64,000 bases of DNA from VRUE01 sp963706605 (GCA_963706605.1 OY970165.1:1116001-1180000); one strand, 5' to 3'. Numbered from the stretch's first letter, positions 32,285 to 41,428 are shown. Translations and numbers: made by a program. Notes: generated by a model not told the origin, from the letters alone.

Positions 32285-32899
32285 TCAAGCCGGTTGCGGC
32301 TGGCGGAAGAGCTCGGCGGAGGGGATCCCGATCACCTCGCCCTGGAAGCGCTTCTGAGGTCCGTAGACCACCCAGGTGGTGTCGATTTCGCCGATGTCGA
32401 GGTCGAGCCGCAGCTCCTCGGCGTGCTCCTCGACGTGCTCCATGTGGGTGAGGCCGGAGTCGTACTCGCCGCGCAGGAGCCCTTCTGCGACGAGCGGCTT
32501 CGAGGCCACGTCGATCACTTCATCCCACCGGGACAGATCCACGTAGCCCTTGGTCGCGGGGACGATCCCGAGCGAGCGCGGACTCTCCACCTCCCGACGG
32601 CTCAGCAGCACCAGGTGCTTGGTCGGGAAGATGAAGGTGTCGACGACGAAGACCTCGGTCCAGTATTTCTCGGTGATCTCGTGGACCTTGGGGTGGGCGC
32701 TGCACTGGACAAGGAAGGCGCCCGGCGTCTCGCGGAGCATCTCCAGGCCGACGAAGAAGTCGGTGATCAGCTCGATCTCGAAGTCATCGATCCCCTGGAA
32801 GCGCGCGTAGCGGGTTACCGCTCGCTCATGGCAGGTCCCGGTCGGCCCGAGGGTGATGAAGACGACACCGTCCCGTTGTTCCTCGTTCGCTCCCACCAT
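32285..32899 (-). CDS. Prephenate dehydratase-fold protein resembling BacA (prephenate decarboxylase) group
   Basis: 204 residues. The N terminus FITLGPTGTCHERAVTRYAR matches the GPxGTxxxxAA start of the prephenate dehydratase/BacA periplasmic-binding-like fold; FLVQCSAHPKVHEITEKYW and the C-terminal GLLRGEYDSGLTHMEHVEEH then TTWVVYGP fit a two-lobe PBP-like domain of about 200 residues, the size of BacA-type non-aromatising prephenate decarboxylases rather than PheA. No ACT domain. The catalytic identity is uncertain; no bacilysin-type genes are nearby. Minus-strand promoter TTGACG (32929-32934), 17 bp, TAGCCT (32906-32911) ends six bases before the ATG, i.e. leaderless. Confidence 0.55.
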   Translation of the reverse strand: MVGANEEQRDGVVFITLGPTGTCHERAVTRYARFQGIDDFEIELITDFFVGLEMLRETPGAFLVQCSAHPKVHEITEKYWTEVFVVDTFIFPTKHLVLLSRREVESPRSLGIVPATKGYVDLSRWDEVIDVASKPLVAEGLLRGEYDSGLTHMEHVEEHAEELRLDLDIGEIDTTWVVYGPQKRFQGEVIGIPSAELFRQPQPA

Positions 32900-33017
32900 T
32901 CGCCGAGGCTAGTCATATAGACAGGATTCGTCAAGCAATTGAGCCGCAACCCCAGGACTTGACAGCTGCCGGGAGTGCGTGCGAGTCTCACTCCGGTCTT
33001 CAATGGAGGAGATTTGA

Positions 33018-33185
33018 ATGGACTGGATCGAGCAACTACTGGGAGTGAGCCCGGACGGTGGCAGCGGGGCGCTTGAGTTCCTCTACCTCGTGGTCATTGC
33101 GTTCGGCATCGGGATCTTCGTGCGTTGGCGCGTGATGCGCCGGCGAGACCGCGCGTCCGGGTCGACGCCTCCAGACGGGCAATGA
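33018..33185 (+). CDS. Small single-pass membrane protein (55 aa)
   Basis: Short frame with GGAGGA eight bases upstream of its ATG. A 17-residue N-terminal part is followed by one membrane helix (FLYLVVIAFGIGIFVRW) and a basic, Ser/Pro tail. Its stop overlaps the next start (ATGA). It heads a three-gene unit that ends with the large beta-propeller gene. No family recognised. Confidence 0.6.
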   Translation: MDWIEQLLGVSPDGGSGALEFLYLVVIAFGIGIFVRWRVMRRRDRASGSTPPDGQ

Positions 33186-33382
33186 GGCGTCGACGGGACA
33201 TGTCTCCCTCGCCGGGAGGCCACGCCGAGGAGCGCCGCCGTCAGTTCGAGCGCGGGCGTGGTCTCTCGAAGGGTCGCGACCTCGATCTGGACCGGGACGA
33301 GGAGGAGGCCGACGGGGACGCCGGTGAGCGGGGTCTCCGTCGGGACGAGGACAAGGAGCCGCGCCGTGACCAGGGCGCCTGA
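33182..33382 (+). CDS. Small highly charged protein (66 aa)
   Basis: Begins four bases inside the previous gene's stop (ATGA) and its own stop overlaps the start of the propeller gene by 17 bases, arguing that it is truly translated. Composition is dominated by Arg, Glu and Asp (for example RDLDLDRDEEEADGD), low in hydrophobics and probably disordered. It could be an adaptor or merely a spacer frame. No family recognised. Confidence 0.45.
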   Translation: MRRRRDMSPSPGGHAEERRRQFERGRGLSKGRDLDLDRDEEEADGDAGERGLRRDEDKEPRRDQGA

Positions 33383-35591
33383 GACCACTCGCGAGGAGCC
33401 CGCCTTCAGCGGCAAGACCTTCCTGCGTCAGGAGGAATTCCGCAACCAGCGGGCTCTCCGACGCGAGCCGAGGGGGCTCTCGCTGGACGACGGGGACGGA
33501 TCGCTCTATCTGCGCGCGTCTCGGCAGAGGGAGGCGCTTCTCGCCGAGCCTCCGCCAACCCCGCCCGTCGTCTGGCGCTCGCTGGGCCCGGCCGGAATTC
33601 CCAGGGGACAGACCTACGGCAGCAGCACGACCACCGTCGCCGGTCGCGTCACGGCGATCGCCGTGGACCCAAGCGATTCCAAGCACGTGCTGGTCGGCTC
33701 GGCGGCGGGAGGGGTGTGGGAGACGCGGGACACCGGCAAGACCTGGGCGCCCCGAACCGACGACCAGCCGACCCTCTCGATCGGCGCGCTCGCCTTCGAT
33801 CCTTCCGACCCGTCCAGGGTTTACGCGGGCACGGGTGAGGGCAACTCGGAATACGCCCAGCTCGGACAGGGCATCCTGCGCTCCACCGACGGCGGCGCGA
33901 CCTGGACGGTGATCGCCCAGGAGGTCTTTGCCGGGGTTGGCTTCTATCGCCTCGTGGTCGATCCTCGCGACGGCAACCGCCTCCTGGTCGCCACCACCGG
34001 TGGCGCTGCGATCTCACCCGACGCCGGAGCCACGTGGTCCCTGCTCCACCGCGGCATGACCTGGGACATCTCGCTGGCCGAACCCGAGCTGGGCAAGCCC
34101 GACGACGAACCGGAGATCCTCCTCGCCGCCCCCGACGGCCTCTTTGCGGCCAAGGGCGCAGCACCACCGGCTCCGCTCGCCCTGCCCGGACTTTCCCTGC
34201 CTCTCGATCCAGACACGGAGCGGATGGCGGTGGCACACGTCCCCACCGACCCCGACCAGGTCTTCGTCTTTGCGGCGTCGGGAGGAAAACCCGCGAGCCC
34301 CGGGCAGCCCCGGCAACCGGGAAAGCCCCAGCTCTGGCACCGTCGGCCGGACGATCACTCGTTCCACCTGATCCCGCTGCCGTCGTTCCCGGTGGGTGAA
34401 TACGTCAAACACGTGCTCTCGGTCGATCAGGCGTCCTACGATTGGTATGCGGCGGTGCCGGCGATCTCGGACGACGTCCTCTACCTGGGTGCGATCGAGC
34501 TGGTCAAGGGAGAACGCCACCACGCCGACTGGACCTGGAGCGACCTTTCCAGCCGGCAGGGGGAAGGCGACTCGATCCACCCCGACCAGCACACGATGGC
34601 CTTCGATCCGCAGGACCCGAACGTCATCTATGCCGGCAACGACGGTGGCATCTTCCGCAGCCCCGATGCCGGTGTCTCCTGGGAATCGCTCAATGCTGGC
34701 CTTGCATTCAGCGAGGTCGAGTACCTGGCCCAGCGCCCGGACGAGTCGACCTGGATCCTGGCCGGGCTGCAGGACAACGGGACCGTTCGCCGCGAGGGCG
34801 AGGGGGAATGGGCGCAGGTCGGGCTCGGTGATGGAGGTGACTGTGGCACCGACATGGCTAACCCTGATACCTGTTTCCATTCCTACTACCACATGTATTT
34901 GGAGCGTTCGACCAGCCGCGGTGACCCTGAAAGCTGGGAAAACGTCACCCCACCTGGATCGGGAAATGTCAGGCAGCTTTTCTATCCCCCGGTTGAGGTG
35001 AACGGCGAGCTTGTGGTGAAGGCGGGAGACGTCGTCTACCTATCCCCCGACAGGGGCGACAGCTGGGCGAATGTTCCCCTGCCCCCGACCGCCGACGGCA
35101 AATCCTCGGTTGCCTCCGGGCTCGCGATCCCCAGTGCCAGCCGGGTGCTGGTCGGGACGATCCGGGGCGACGTCTTCCGCATGGATGCGGGAGCGACGGG
35201 ATGGGGCGCTCCGACCAGGCTCAGCCGACCAAACGACGGCTGGATCAGCGACCTGCTCGTCGACGCCGACCTCCCAAACCGCTACTGGACCACCTTCTCG
35301 GGCCCCGGCTCGGTGTTCCGCTCCGAGGACGAGGGGGCGACCTGGTTCGAGGTCACGGCCAATCTCCCCTCGGTTCCGGTCAACGCGATCGTCAGCGATC
35401 CGGCCGACCGCGACCGGGTCTGGGTTGCCTGCGACGTCGGCGTGTTCGAGTCGCGGGACGCCGGTGGGACCTGGTCGGTGTTTGGGGCGGGGCTGCCGAA
35501 CGCGCTCGCCGAGGACCTCACCTTCTATGAGCCGGACCGCCTGCTCCGCGTCGGCACCCGCAGCCGCGGGGTCTGGGAGGCCTCCGTCTAG
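33366..35591 (+). CDS. Large BNR/sialidase-like beta-propeller protein
   Basis: 741 residues from GTG 33366. At least seven BNR/Asp-box repeats of the form S-x-D-x-G-x-T-W are spread through the protein (STDGGATWTVI, SPDAGATWSLL, SPDAGVSWESL, SPDRGDSWANV, SEDEGATWFEV, SRDAGGTWSVF), with VLVGSAAGGVWETRDTGKTW at the first blade; VPS10/YCF48-like 7- or 10-bladed propeller. No signal peptide or catalytic Arg triad of sialidase is apparent, so it is probably a binding or structural protein rather than an enzyme. Cys residues (CGTD, CFHS) cluster mid-protein. It is the last gene of the unit starting at 33018. Cellular site uncertain. Confidence 0.78.
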   Translation: MTRAPETTREEPAFSGKTFLRQEEFRNQRALRREPRGLSLDDGDGSLYLRASRQREALLAEPPPTPPVVWRSLGPAGIPRGQTYGSSTTTVAGRVTAIAVDPSDSKHVLVGSAAGGVWETRDTGKTWAPRTDDQPTLSIGALAFDPSDPSRVYAGTGEGNSEYAQLGQGILRSTDGGATWTVIAQEVFAGVGFYRLVVDPRDGNRLLVATTGGAAISPDAGATWSLLHRGMTWDISLAEPELGKPDDEPEILLAAPDGLFAAKGAAPPAPLALPGLSLPLDPDTERMAVAHVPTDPDQVFVFAASGGKPASPGQPRQPGKPQLWHRRPDDHSFHLIPLPSFPVGEYVKHVLSVDQASYDWYAAVPAISDDVLYLGAIELVKGERHHADWTWSDLSSRQGEGDSIHPDQHTMAFDPQDPNVIYAGNDGGIFRSPDAGVSWESLNAGLAFSEVEYLAQRPDESTWILAGLQDNGTVRREGEGEWAQVGLGDGGDCGTDMANPDTCFHSYYHMYLERSTSRGDPESWENVTPPGSGNVRQLFYPPVEVNGELVVKAGDVVYLSPDRGDSWANVPLPPTADGKSSVASGLAIPSASRVLVGTIRGDVFRMDAGATGWGAPTRLSRPNDGWISDLLVDADLPNRYWTTFSGPGSVFRSEDEGATWFEVTANLPSVPVNAIVSDPADRDRVWVACDVGVFESRDAGGTWSVFGAGLPNALAEDLTFYEPDRLLRVGTRSRGVWEASV

Positions 35592-35597
35592 TGCTTC

Positions 35598-36440
35598 CTA
35601 GGCGAACCGCTTGACGAACTCGAGGGTGGTATCGGCGACCTCGCGCCAGCCGCTGTCGATGGTCAGCGAGTGGCCGCGGTTGGGGAGCTCGACCAACTCC
35701 GTCACGCCCTCGTTGCGCTTCTGCTTCTTGTAGGCGGCGTTGCTCATCGATGGCGGTACGGCGTGGTCCTTCTCGCCGGTGAAGATCAGCAGCGGCCCTC
35801 GCTCGGGGCTCCTGCTGTCCACCTTCGTCTCGGCTCCGGGGTTGAGGTTGGCCATCGCCGCCTGGAAGATCGGCGCGCCGGGAGCCGGCACGTGGAACGT
35901 CTCGTGCAGCTGCCGGGCCTCCTCTTCGCTGACTGCATTCGCCCAGCCGTAGCGAAACTGGTCGTAGGTGAGGGTGATCGCCCGGCCGCGATTGAGGGGA
36001 TTGCGCAGCACCGGCAGGGTCGTGCGTATGGCGGCGATCGGCAGCGGCAGCACGCCGCGGAAGGGCGCCGGGTCGATCGCGACCGAGGCTGCAGAGAGGC
36101 CGCGCCCGGCGACGATCTGGGTCAGCAGCCCACCGAAGGAGTGGCCGACCACGGCGGGCTTCCTGCTCAGCGCCGCGATCACCTCGCCGACGTGCTCCGC
36201 GACCTGCCCGACCGTCTTGCCGGCGAGGGCCTCGGGGTTCGCCCGCGCCTGCTCGACCGTCGCGGGGTCGTCGGGCCACTCGACCGCGACGGGGGCGTAG
36301 CCCGCCTCCTCGAAGACGGCCGTCCAGCGATCCCAGCTGCCGGCCAGCAGCCAGAGCCCGTGAACGAAGACGACCGGGGTCTTCCCACCTGCGTTGGCCG
36401 CCTCGACCTGCATTGCCTCGCGTTCGCTGATTGTTGCCAT
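35598..36440 (-). CDS. Alpha/beta-hydrolase
   Basis: 280 residues from ATG 36440, which has GGAGGGTGGAG directly upstream. VVFVHGLWLLAGSWDRW (oxyanion HG), nucleophile motif VVGHSFGGLLTQI, acid region IFTGEKDHAVPP and catalytic His in NRGHSLTID. Typical cytosolic hydrolase of about 280 residues; substrate unknown. A further ATG-like start at 36479 would overlap the helicase stop. It follows the DEAD-box helicase gene by 35 bp on the same strand and may be co-transcribed with it. Confidence 0.85.
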   Translation of the reverse strand: MATISEREAMQVEAANAGGKTPVVFVHGLWLLAGSWDRWTAVFEEAGYAPVAVEWPDDPATVEQARANPEALAGKTVGQVAEHVGEVIAALSRKPAVVGHSFGGLLTQIVAGRGLSAASVAIDPAPFRGVLPLPIAAIRTTLPVLRNPLNRGRAITLTYDQFRYGWANAVSEEEARQLHETFHVPAPGAPIFQAAMANLNPGAETKVDSRSPERGPLLIFTGEKDHAVPPSMSNAAYKKQKRNEGVTELVELPNRGHSLTIDSGWREVADTTLEFVKRFA

Positions 36441-36475
36441 CTCCACCCTCCGTTCAGGTGCCGTGTGCGCTTGAC

Positions 36476-37612
36476 TCAAGCGCCTGAGCGACTCCCCGTC
36501 AAGGGACGGGCGCGGTCGAACTCGCCGGTCAGGCCGAGGTCACGGGCGATTCGCCGCATGTCCGCAGCCTGGTCGTCGAGCACGAAGCTGATCCCGGTGC
36601 CGCTGCGACCGGCACGGCCGGTACGGCCGACGCGGTGCACATAGGCCTCGCGGTCGCCGGGCGCGTCGAAGTTGACGACGTGGGTGACGTCGGCGACGTC
36701 GATGCCGCGGGCGGCGACGTCGGTCGCGACGAGGACGTCGACGGCCCCGTTCTCAAAGCGGGCGAGCGCCCGTTCGCGCTGGCGCTGGCTTTTGTCGCCG
36801 TGCATCGCAACCGCCTCCAGCTTGCGGCCGCGAAGCCGCTTGACGAGCCGGTCGGCGCCCCGCTTGGTGCGGACGAAGACCAGCGTGCGCCCGCGTTCGT
36901 CCTTGCGGAGCTGCTCGACCAGGCGGTCGAGCTTGGCGCTCGGTGAGTCGACATGGAGGAAGTGGTGCTCGATGTCGCGCTCGGCGGGCTTGCTCGCCGC
37001 CTGGGTGTGGCGCCGCGCCTGCCGGGTGTAGCCGGCCGCCAGCTTGCCGATCGCGCCCTCCAGCGTGGCCGAGAAGAACAGGGTCTGTCGCTCACTCGGC
37101 GTCTGGGAGACGATCCGATCCACCGCTGGCTTGAAGCCCATGTCGAGCATGCGATCGGCCTCGTCGAGGACGAGGATGCGGATCCGCTGCAGCGAGACGA
37201 CGCCGCGCGCGATCAGGTCCTCGAGGCGGCCGGGGGTGGCGACGAGGATGTCCGCCCGCCGCGCCGCCGCGCTCTGCGGGCCGAAGCCGACGCCGCCGTA
37301 GACGGCGGCGATCTGGAGCCGGCGGGCCTTGGCGACCGAGTCGAGCTCGGTGACGATCTGGCTCGCCAGCTCGCGGGTGGGGGCGAGCACGAGGGCGGAG
37401 ATGTGCTTCGTCCCGGGCTCGATCAGGTCCACCAGCGGCAGACCGAAGGCAAGGGTCTTGCCGGAGCCGGTGGGCGACTGGACGAGCAGGTCATTTCCGG
37501 CGAGCGCGTCGCGGATGACCATCCGTTGGATGGGGAAGGGCTGTGTGATGCCGCGGCGCGAAAGCGCGCGCACGACAGGGTTGGAGATGCCGGTATCGGC
37601 AAACGATTCGAT
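36476..37612 (-). CDS. DEAD-box RNA helicase
   Basis: 378 residues. All motifs are present: Q motif with upstream aromatic (SFADTGISNP, ITQPFPIQ), I SPTGSGKT, Ia APTRELA, Ib TPGR, II DEAD, III SAT, IV LVFVRTKRG, V ATDVAARGID, VI HRVGRTGRAG. Unwinds short RNA duplexes, e.g. in ribosome assembly or mRNA decay. The only canonical start, GTG at 37573, would remove the Q-motif aromatic. Upstream, AAGGAG (37621-37626) sits eight bases before ATC at 37612 (ATC-GAA-TCG-TTT), so an AUC start is proposed; in-frame stop further up excludes a longer protein. No C-terminal extension, so it is a minimal helicase. Confidence 0.88.
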   Translation of the reverse strand: MESFADTGISNPVVRALSRRGITQPFPIQRMVIRDALAGNDLLVQSPTGSGKTLAFGLPLVDLIEPGTKHISALVLAPTRELASQIVTELDSVAKARRLQIAAVYGGVGFGPQSAAARRADILVATPGRLEDLIARGVVSLQRIRILVLDEADRMLDMGFKPAVDRIVSQTPSERQTLFFSATLEGAIGKLAAGYTRQARRHTQAASKPAERDIEHHFLHVDSPSAKLDRLVEQLRKDERGRTLVFVRTKRGADRLVKRLRGRKLEAVAMHGDKSQRQRERALARFENGAVDVLVATDVAARGIDVADVTHVVNFDAPGDREAYVHRVGRTGRAGRSGTGISFVLDDQAADMRRIARDLGLTGEFDRARPLTGSRSGA

Positions 37613-37745
37613 GGTGTGAGCTCCTTTTCGAGCGGCTAAGGGGAGATCCAGCGACCCCTAGGCGCAAGCAGCACACGGAGGAAACGGAACCTCTCGGGCG
37701 GCCCAGTGCCGAACCCGACCCCTCGACGGTAGCAGGGTTGGGCCC

Positions 37746-38669
37746 CTAGGCAAGCGGCGGCGGCGTCCCCTGGGCGCTGGCCGCCAGCGTTTCGTCCCAG
37801 CCGCACACCAGGCAGGCGTGTCGGAAGACAGAGCGGGCGAACTCGAGCGCGTAGGCGTGCGGATCGTCGGCCCGGAGCACGTCCTCCCAGTCGAGCACGT
37901 ACTCGCCGAGCCCGCCGTCCCAGCGGGCCGCCTCCGGGCTGAGGGCGGCGCCCTCGAACCCCGGCGGCGCCGGGTGGGCATAGGCGTAGAAGGCCGCCTT
38001 GCCGTAGCGGGGGTCGCCGGGCCACCAGCCGACCGCGACATCCTGCGAGTCCATCGCGTTACGCATGATGAAGTCGTTCGAGGGCGGGTCGGCGGGGAGC
38101 CCGGAGAAGAGGCTGACCGCCAGGTCGAAGGAGCCCCACCAGGCGTTGACCGGCGTCGAGCGGCCGCGGTAGGGCGCCCGGAACGCGGCGAGGACGAGGG
38201 CGGCCTGGGTGGCCGCCGCAAAGTAGGAGGCGACGCTTTCCGGATCGTAGGTCGCGTGTTCGGTGTCTTCGTCGAGCGGGACGCTCCACGGCACCTCCTG
38301 CGGCGTGGGGTCGATCTCGACCGCTCCGCCCAGCTCTGCGGCCGCGTCGAGCACGTCGCGCGTCACGCTCCCCACCGCCCGGTCCGGGGTGAGCGGCACG
38401 CGCCGCGCCCCCCCGTCGCTGTGTTCCGCCACCGCCTCGTGCGTGTGCAGATCCAGAGCCACGACGAGCGCGCCGTTGCCATCGGGGGTCGGCAGCGGCG
38501 TCGTCTCCCAGCCGCGCGCGGTGAGGCGCAGCGCGGCGTGCTGCAGCTGCGGCTCGGGCGGCGCCAGCACTGCCGCCAGCTTGCCGAGCACCTGGGTGTG
38601 GGCGTGAAGGGTGTCGCAGGTCGGTGCCCATTCCTCGTAGGAGACGGAGGACCAGGAGGGCGACGCCAT
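37746..38669 (-). CDS. DUF5996 family protein
   Basis: 307 residues matching DUF5996: WAPTCDTLHAHTQVLGKLA at the start, LTARGWETTPLPTPDGNGAL, FRAPYRGRSTPVNAWWGSFD (the SPVhxFWGSFDLA-like motif), VGWWPGDPRYGKAAFYAYAH and a C-terminal Tyr/His/Glu-rich stretch. Function unknown; conserved His, Trp and Glu residues suggest an enzyme. ATG 38669 gives the family N terminus, so an upstream start at 38702 was not used. Separated from the helicase by 133 bp including a GC-rich hairpin likely to terminate this gene. Confidence 0.8.
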   Translation of the reverse strand: MASPSWSSVSYEEWAPTCDTLHAHTQVLGKLAAVLAPPEPQLQHAALRLTARGWETTPLPTPDGNGALVVALDLHTHEAVAEHSDGGARRVPLTPDRAVGSVTRDVLDAAAELGGAVEIDPTPQEVPWSVPLDEDTEHATYDPESVASYFAAATQAALVLAAFRAPYRGRSTPVNAWWGSFDLAVSLFSGLPADPPSNDFIMRNAMDSQDVAVGWWPGDPRYGKAAFYAYAHPAPPGFEGAALSPEAARWDGGLGEYVLDWEDVLRADDPHAYALEFARSVFRHACLVCGWDETLAASAQGTPPPLA

Positions 38670-38792
38670 CGCAAGACGGTAGCGCGACCGCCCCGTCGCC
38701 ACCGATCGGCATGTGAGCGTGGGCGCTCAGCGGGTAGGGGAGTGCCAGAGAGCCACTGACCGCTTGAAGCCGAGAAGGGAAGGGGATTTCAA

Positions 38793-39767
38793 ATGAGGGT
38801 CTTCGTCGCCGGGGCCACCGGGGTCGTCGGCAGGCGCCTGCTGCCGGAGTTGATCGAGGCGGGCCACGAGGTGGTGGCGATGACGCGGCTGCCGCAGGAG
38901 GAGCGACGCCTGCGTGAGATCGGCGCCGAGCCCGTCGTCGCCGACGGCCTCGACCGGGCCACCGTGATCGAGGCCGTCGGTCGCAGCGAGCCCGAGGTGG
39001 TCGTCCACGAGATGACCGGGCTGAGGGGCGTTACCAATCTCAGGCGTTTCGACCGCGAATTCGCGCTGACCAACCGCCTGCGAACCGAGGGCACCGACAA
39101 CCTGCTGGCGGCGGCGCGTGTGGCGCGGGTGCGCCGCTTCGTCGCGCAGAGCTACGGCAACTGGAACTACGAGCGCGGCGGACGGTCGGTCAAGACCGAG
39201 GGGGACCCGTTCGACCGCAACCCGCCGGCAAACCAGCGGGAGTCGATCGCCGCCCTTCGCCATCTCGAGTCGGCCGTGCTCGGCGCCGACGGGATCGAAG
39301 GTCTGGCGCTGCGCTACGGCAACCTCTACGGGCCGGGAACCTCAATCGCCGCCGACGGGGAGATCGGGGAGATGGTGCGCAGGCGCCGCCTGCCGATCGT
39401 CGGCGACGGCGGCGGCATCTGGTCCTTCGCCCACATCGACGACGTCGCCGCCGCCACGGCCGCGGCTGTGGTCATGGGTGAGCGGGGCGCCTACAACGTC
39501 GCCGACGACGAGCCGGTCGCCGTCGCCGACTGGCTGCCGGAGCTCGCCGACGTTCTGGACGCGCCCCCGCCGCGCCGCGTCCCGGTCTGGCTCGGTCGCC
39601 TCGCCGCCGGCGAGGGCGGCGTCTCGATGATGACCCGGATCAAGGGCGCCTCGAACGCCAAGGCCAAGCGCGAGCTCGAGTGGCAGCCGAGCTACCCGTC
39701 CTACCGCCTCGGCTTTCCGTCAGTCGTTCGTCCTGCAGGGGTGGATCTCGGCGAAAGACTGGGCTAG
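38793..39767 (+). CDS. NAD(P)-dependent epimerase/dehydratase (extended SDR)
   Basis: 324 residues. Rossmann start VFVAGATGVVGRRLL (GxxGxxG), active-site region QSYGNWNYERGG where a Tyr-x3-Lys is not obvious (Tyr present, Lys at later position), then LALRYGNLYGPGT typical of sugar or flavonoid-type epimerases and GIWSFAHIDDVAAATAAAV (FVHVDDVA-like). The missing clean YxxxK makes the chemistry uncertain; it may be an atypical SDR acting as a binding or NmrA-like sensor. Preceded by GGGAAGGGG upstream of the ATG. Followed 9 bp later by the VWA gene. Confidence 0.75.
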   Translation: MRVFVAGATGVVGRRLLPELIEAGHEVVAMTRLPQEERRLREIGAEPVVADGLDRATVIEAVGRSEPEVVVHEMTGLRGVTNLRRFDREFALTNRLRTEGTDNLLAAARVARVRRFVAQSYGNWNYERGGRSVKTEGDPFDRNPPANQRESIAALRHLESAVLGADGIEGLALRYGNLYGPGTSIAADGEIGEMVRRRRLPIVGDGGGIWSFAHIDDVAAATAAAVVMGERGAYNVADDEPVAVADWLPELADVLDAPPPRRVPVWLGRLAAGEGGVSMMTRIKGASNAKAKRELEWQPSYPSYRLGFPSVVRPAGVDLGERLG

Positions 39768-39776
39768 GGTGAAACG

Positions 39777-40799
39777 GTGAGACGCGCCGCCAAGTCGCTG
39801 CTGGGGATGGGAGCCGCATGGGTCCTGTTCGCTGGACTGATTGCCGCGCCCAGCAGCGCGGCATCGCCGGCCTCGCCATCCGCCGGGTGCGCGCCGGCGA
39901 CGAACATCGAGGCGATCGTCGACGACTCGGGCTCGATGGCGATAACGGATCCGAATCGCCTCCGGGTGCAGGCGATGGACCTCCTGATCAACACGCTCAG
40001 CCCGAAGACGAGCCTGGGCGCCGTCGAGTTCGGCTCGGCGCTCTTCGAACAGCCCGGCGCCGACACGATCTTCCCCCCGGAGCCGGTCGGTCCGAACATC
40101 TCGGCGATGAAGTCCGCGCTCGACACGAAGGTCCACGCGGACAACGGCGCCACCGACTACAACGCGGGCTTCGCCCAGGCGGATGCCGACGACCCGGGCT
40201 CCGTGGCGCGGATCTTCCTCACCGACGGTGGCCACGACATCGGGACCTACAACGAAGCGCACCTGGCCCACAAAGTCCCCACCTACGTGATCGGCTTCGG
40301 CTCGGGGGTCAGCTCCAGCGAGGATCAGCAGCGCTTGAAGAAGATCGCCGCCGACACCGGCGGCAAGTACTTTCCGCTCTCGGACGCAAGCCAGCTGCAG
40401 CCGGTGATGAACAGCATCGGCTTGGCGCTGGCCTGCCAGACGCCGCCGCGACAGTTCACCGACGTGCTCGGCAAAGGCCAGAGCAAATCGCACAGCGTCT
40501 CGATCGGCGCCGCGACCAAATCGATCCAGATCACCCTCAGCTGGGCGAGCCCGCTCGACAAATTCAAGCTCTACGGCCTGCGCCTCGTCGGTCGCAACGG
40601 CCTGCTTGCCGTCGCTTCTCGTGCGCACAAACCGAGCAAGTTGAAGGTCTCCCAGACCACCAGCACGACCTTCACCGTGCTCAAAGTCTCGCACCTGAGG
40701 AAGGGCACGCTTCACTTCGCGGTCAAAGCCACCAAAGTCGGCTCCGGCGAACCAAAAGTGTCGCTCACCACGCAGGTCAGCCAGAGCTCACGCAAATAG
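39777..40799 (+). CDS. Secreted von Willebrand factor A domain protein
   Basis: 340 residues: signal peptide (MRRAAKSLLGMGAAWVLFAG, cleavage after APSSAA), VWA domain from about residue 38 with an intact MIDAS start IEAIVDDSGSM (DxSxS), ADNGATDYNAGFAQ (Thr/Asp), IFLTDGGHD, ending near 200, then a beta-rich C-terminal domain with TFTVLKVSHLRKGTLHFAVK. A metal-dependent adhesion or scaffold domain outside the cell. GTG start has TAGGGT (39765-39770) six bases upstream, so leaderless. Ligand unknown. Confidence 0.82.
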   Translation: MRRAAKSLLGMGAAWVLFAGLIAAPSSAASPASPSAGCAPATNIEAIVDDSGSMAITDPNRLRVQAMDLLINTLSPKTSLGAVEFGSALFEQPGADTIFPPEPVGPNISAMKSALDTKVHADNGATDYNAGFAQADADDPGSVARIFLTDGGHDIGTYNEAHLAHKVPTYVIGFGSGVSSSEDQQRLKKIAADTGGKYFPLSDASQLQPVMNSIGLALACQTPPRQFTDVLGKGQSKSHSVSIGAATKSIQITLSWASPLDKFKLYGLRLVGRNGLLAVASRAHKPSKLKVSQTTSTTFTVLKVSHLRKGTLHFAVKATKVGSGEPKVSLTTQVSQSSRK

Positions 40800-40826
40800 C
40801 GCGCCGGCACGGCGAAGGAGGTCTCT

Positions 40827-41399
40827 GTGGGCAGGATCGTCGTAACCGAGTTCGTCTCCCTCGACGGGGTCATCGAGGCTCCGGGAGGGGGCGAGGACTA
40901 CAGGCACGCGGGGTGGACCTTCGAGATCGACCGCGGCGCGGAGGGCGACAGGTTCAAGCTCGACGAGCTGAGGGAGGCCGATGCCCAGCTGCTCGGCCGG
41001 GTGACCTACGAAGGCTTCGCTGCGGCCTGGCCGACGATGGAAGACGAGGCCGGCTTCGCTGAGAAGATGAACTCGATGCCCAAGTACGTCGTCTCCTCGA
41101 CTCTGGAGGAGGCCGGCTGGAGCAACTCGACCATTCTCGGCGGTGACGTTGCCGAGGAGGTCGCGAAGCTGAAGCGCGAGGTGGACGGGGTGATCCTGGT
41201 CGCCGGCAGTGCCCAGCTGGTCCAGGCGCTGGTCGAGCACGACCTCGTCGACGAGCTGCGCCTGATGGTCTTCCCGGTCCTGCTCGGCTCCGGCAAGCGC
41301 CTGTTCGGCGACGTCAGCGAGAAGAAGCCGCTGCGGTTGGTCGGCTCGAGGACGCTGGGCGACGGCATCGCGCTGCTGACCTACGAGCCGGAGGTTTAG
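40827..41399 (+). CDS. Dihydrofolate reductase-like protein (RibD C-terminal domain)
   Basis: 190 residues: IVVTEFVSLDGVIEAPGGGE at the start, LLGRVTYEGFAAAWP, KYVVSSTLEE, then VILVAGSAQLVQALVEHDLV and ELRLMVFPVLLGSGKRLFGD near the end, all typical of RibD_C/DHFR-fold reductases. Likely reduces a pteridine, pyrimidine or another substrate with NADPH; such stand-alone proteins are common in actinobacteria and mostly uncharacterised. GTG or ATG alternatives exist near 40827; GGAGG precedes the start. Confidence 0.83.
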   Translation: MGRIVVTEFVSLDGVIEAPGGGEDYRHAGWTFEIDRGAEGDRFKLDELREADAQLLGRVTYEGFAAAWPTMEDEAGFAEKMNSMPKYVVSSTLEEAGWSNSTILGGDVAEEVAKLKREVDGVILVAGSAQLVQALVEHDLVDELRLMVFPVLLGSGKRLFGDVSEKKPLRLVGSRTLGDGIALLTYEPEV

Positions 41400-41428
41400 A
41401 AGGCCGCGCGGGTGGGCAGCAGTGGGCC

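Noticed and set aside
37613..37745. Small gene between the helicase and DUF5996
   Set aside because: No frame with a plausible start, only a GC-rich hairpin likely to end the DUF5996 transcript.
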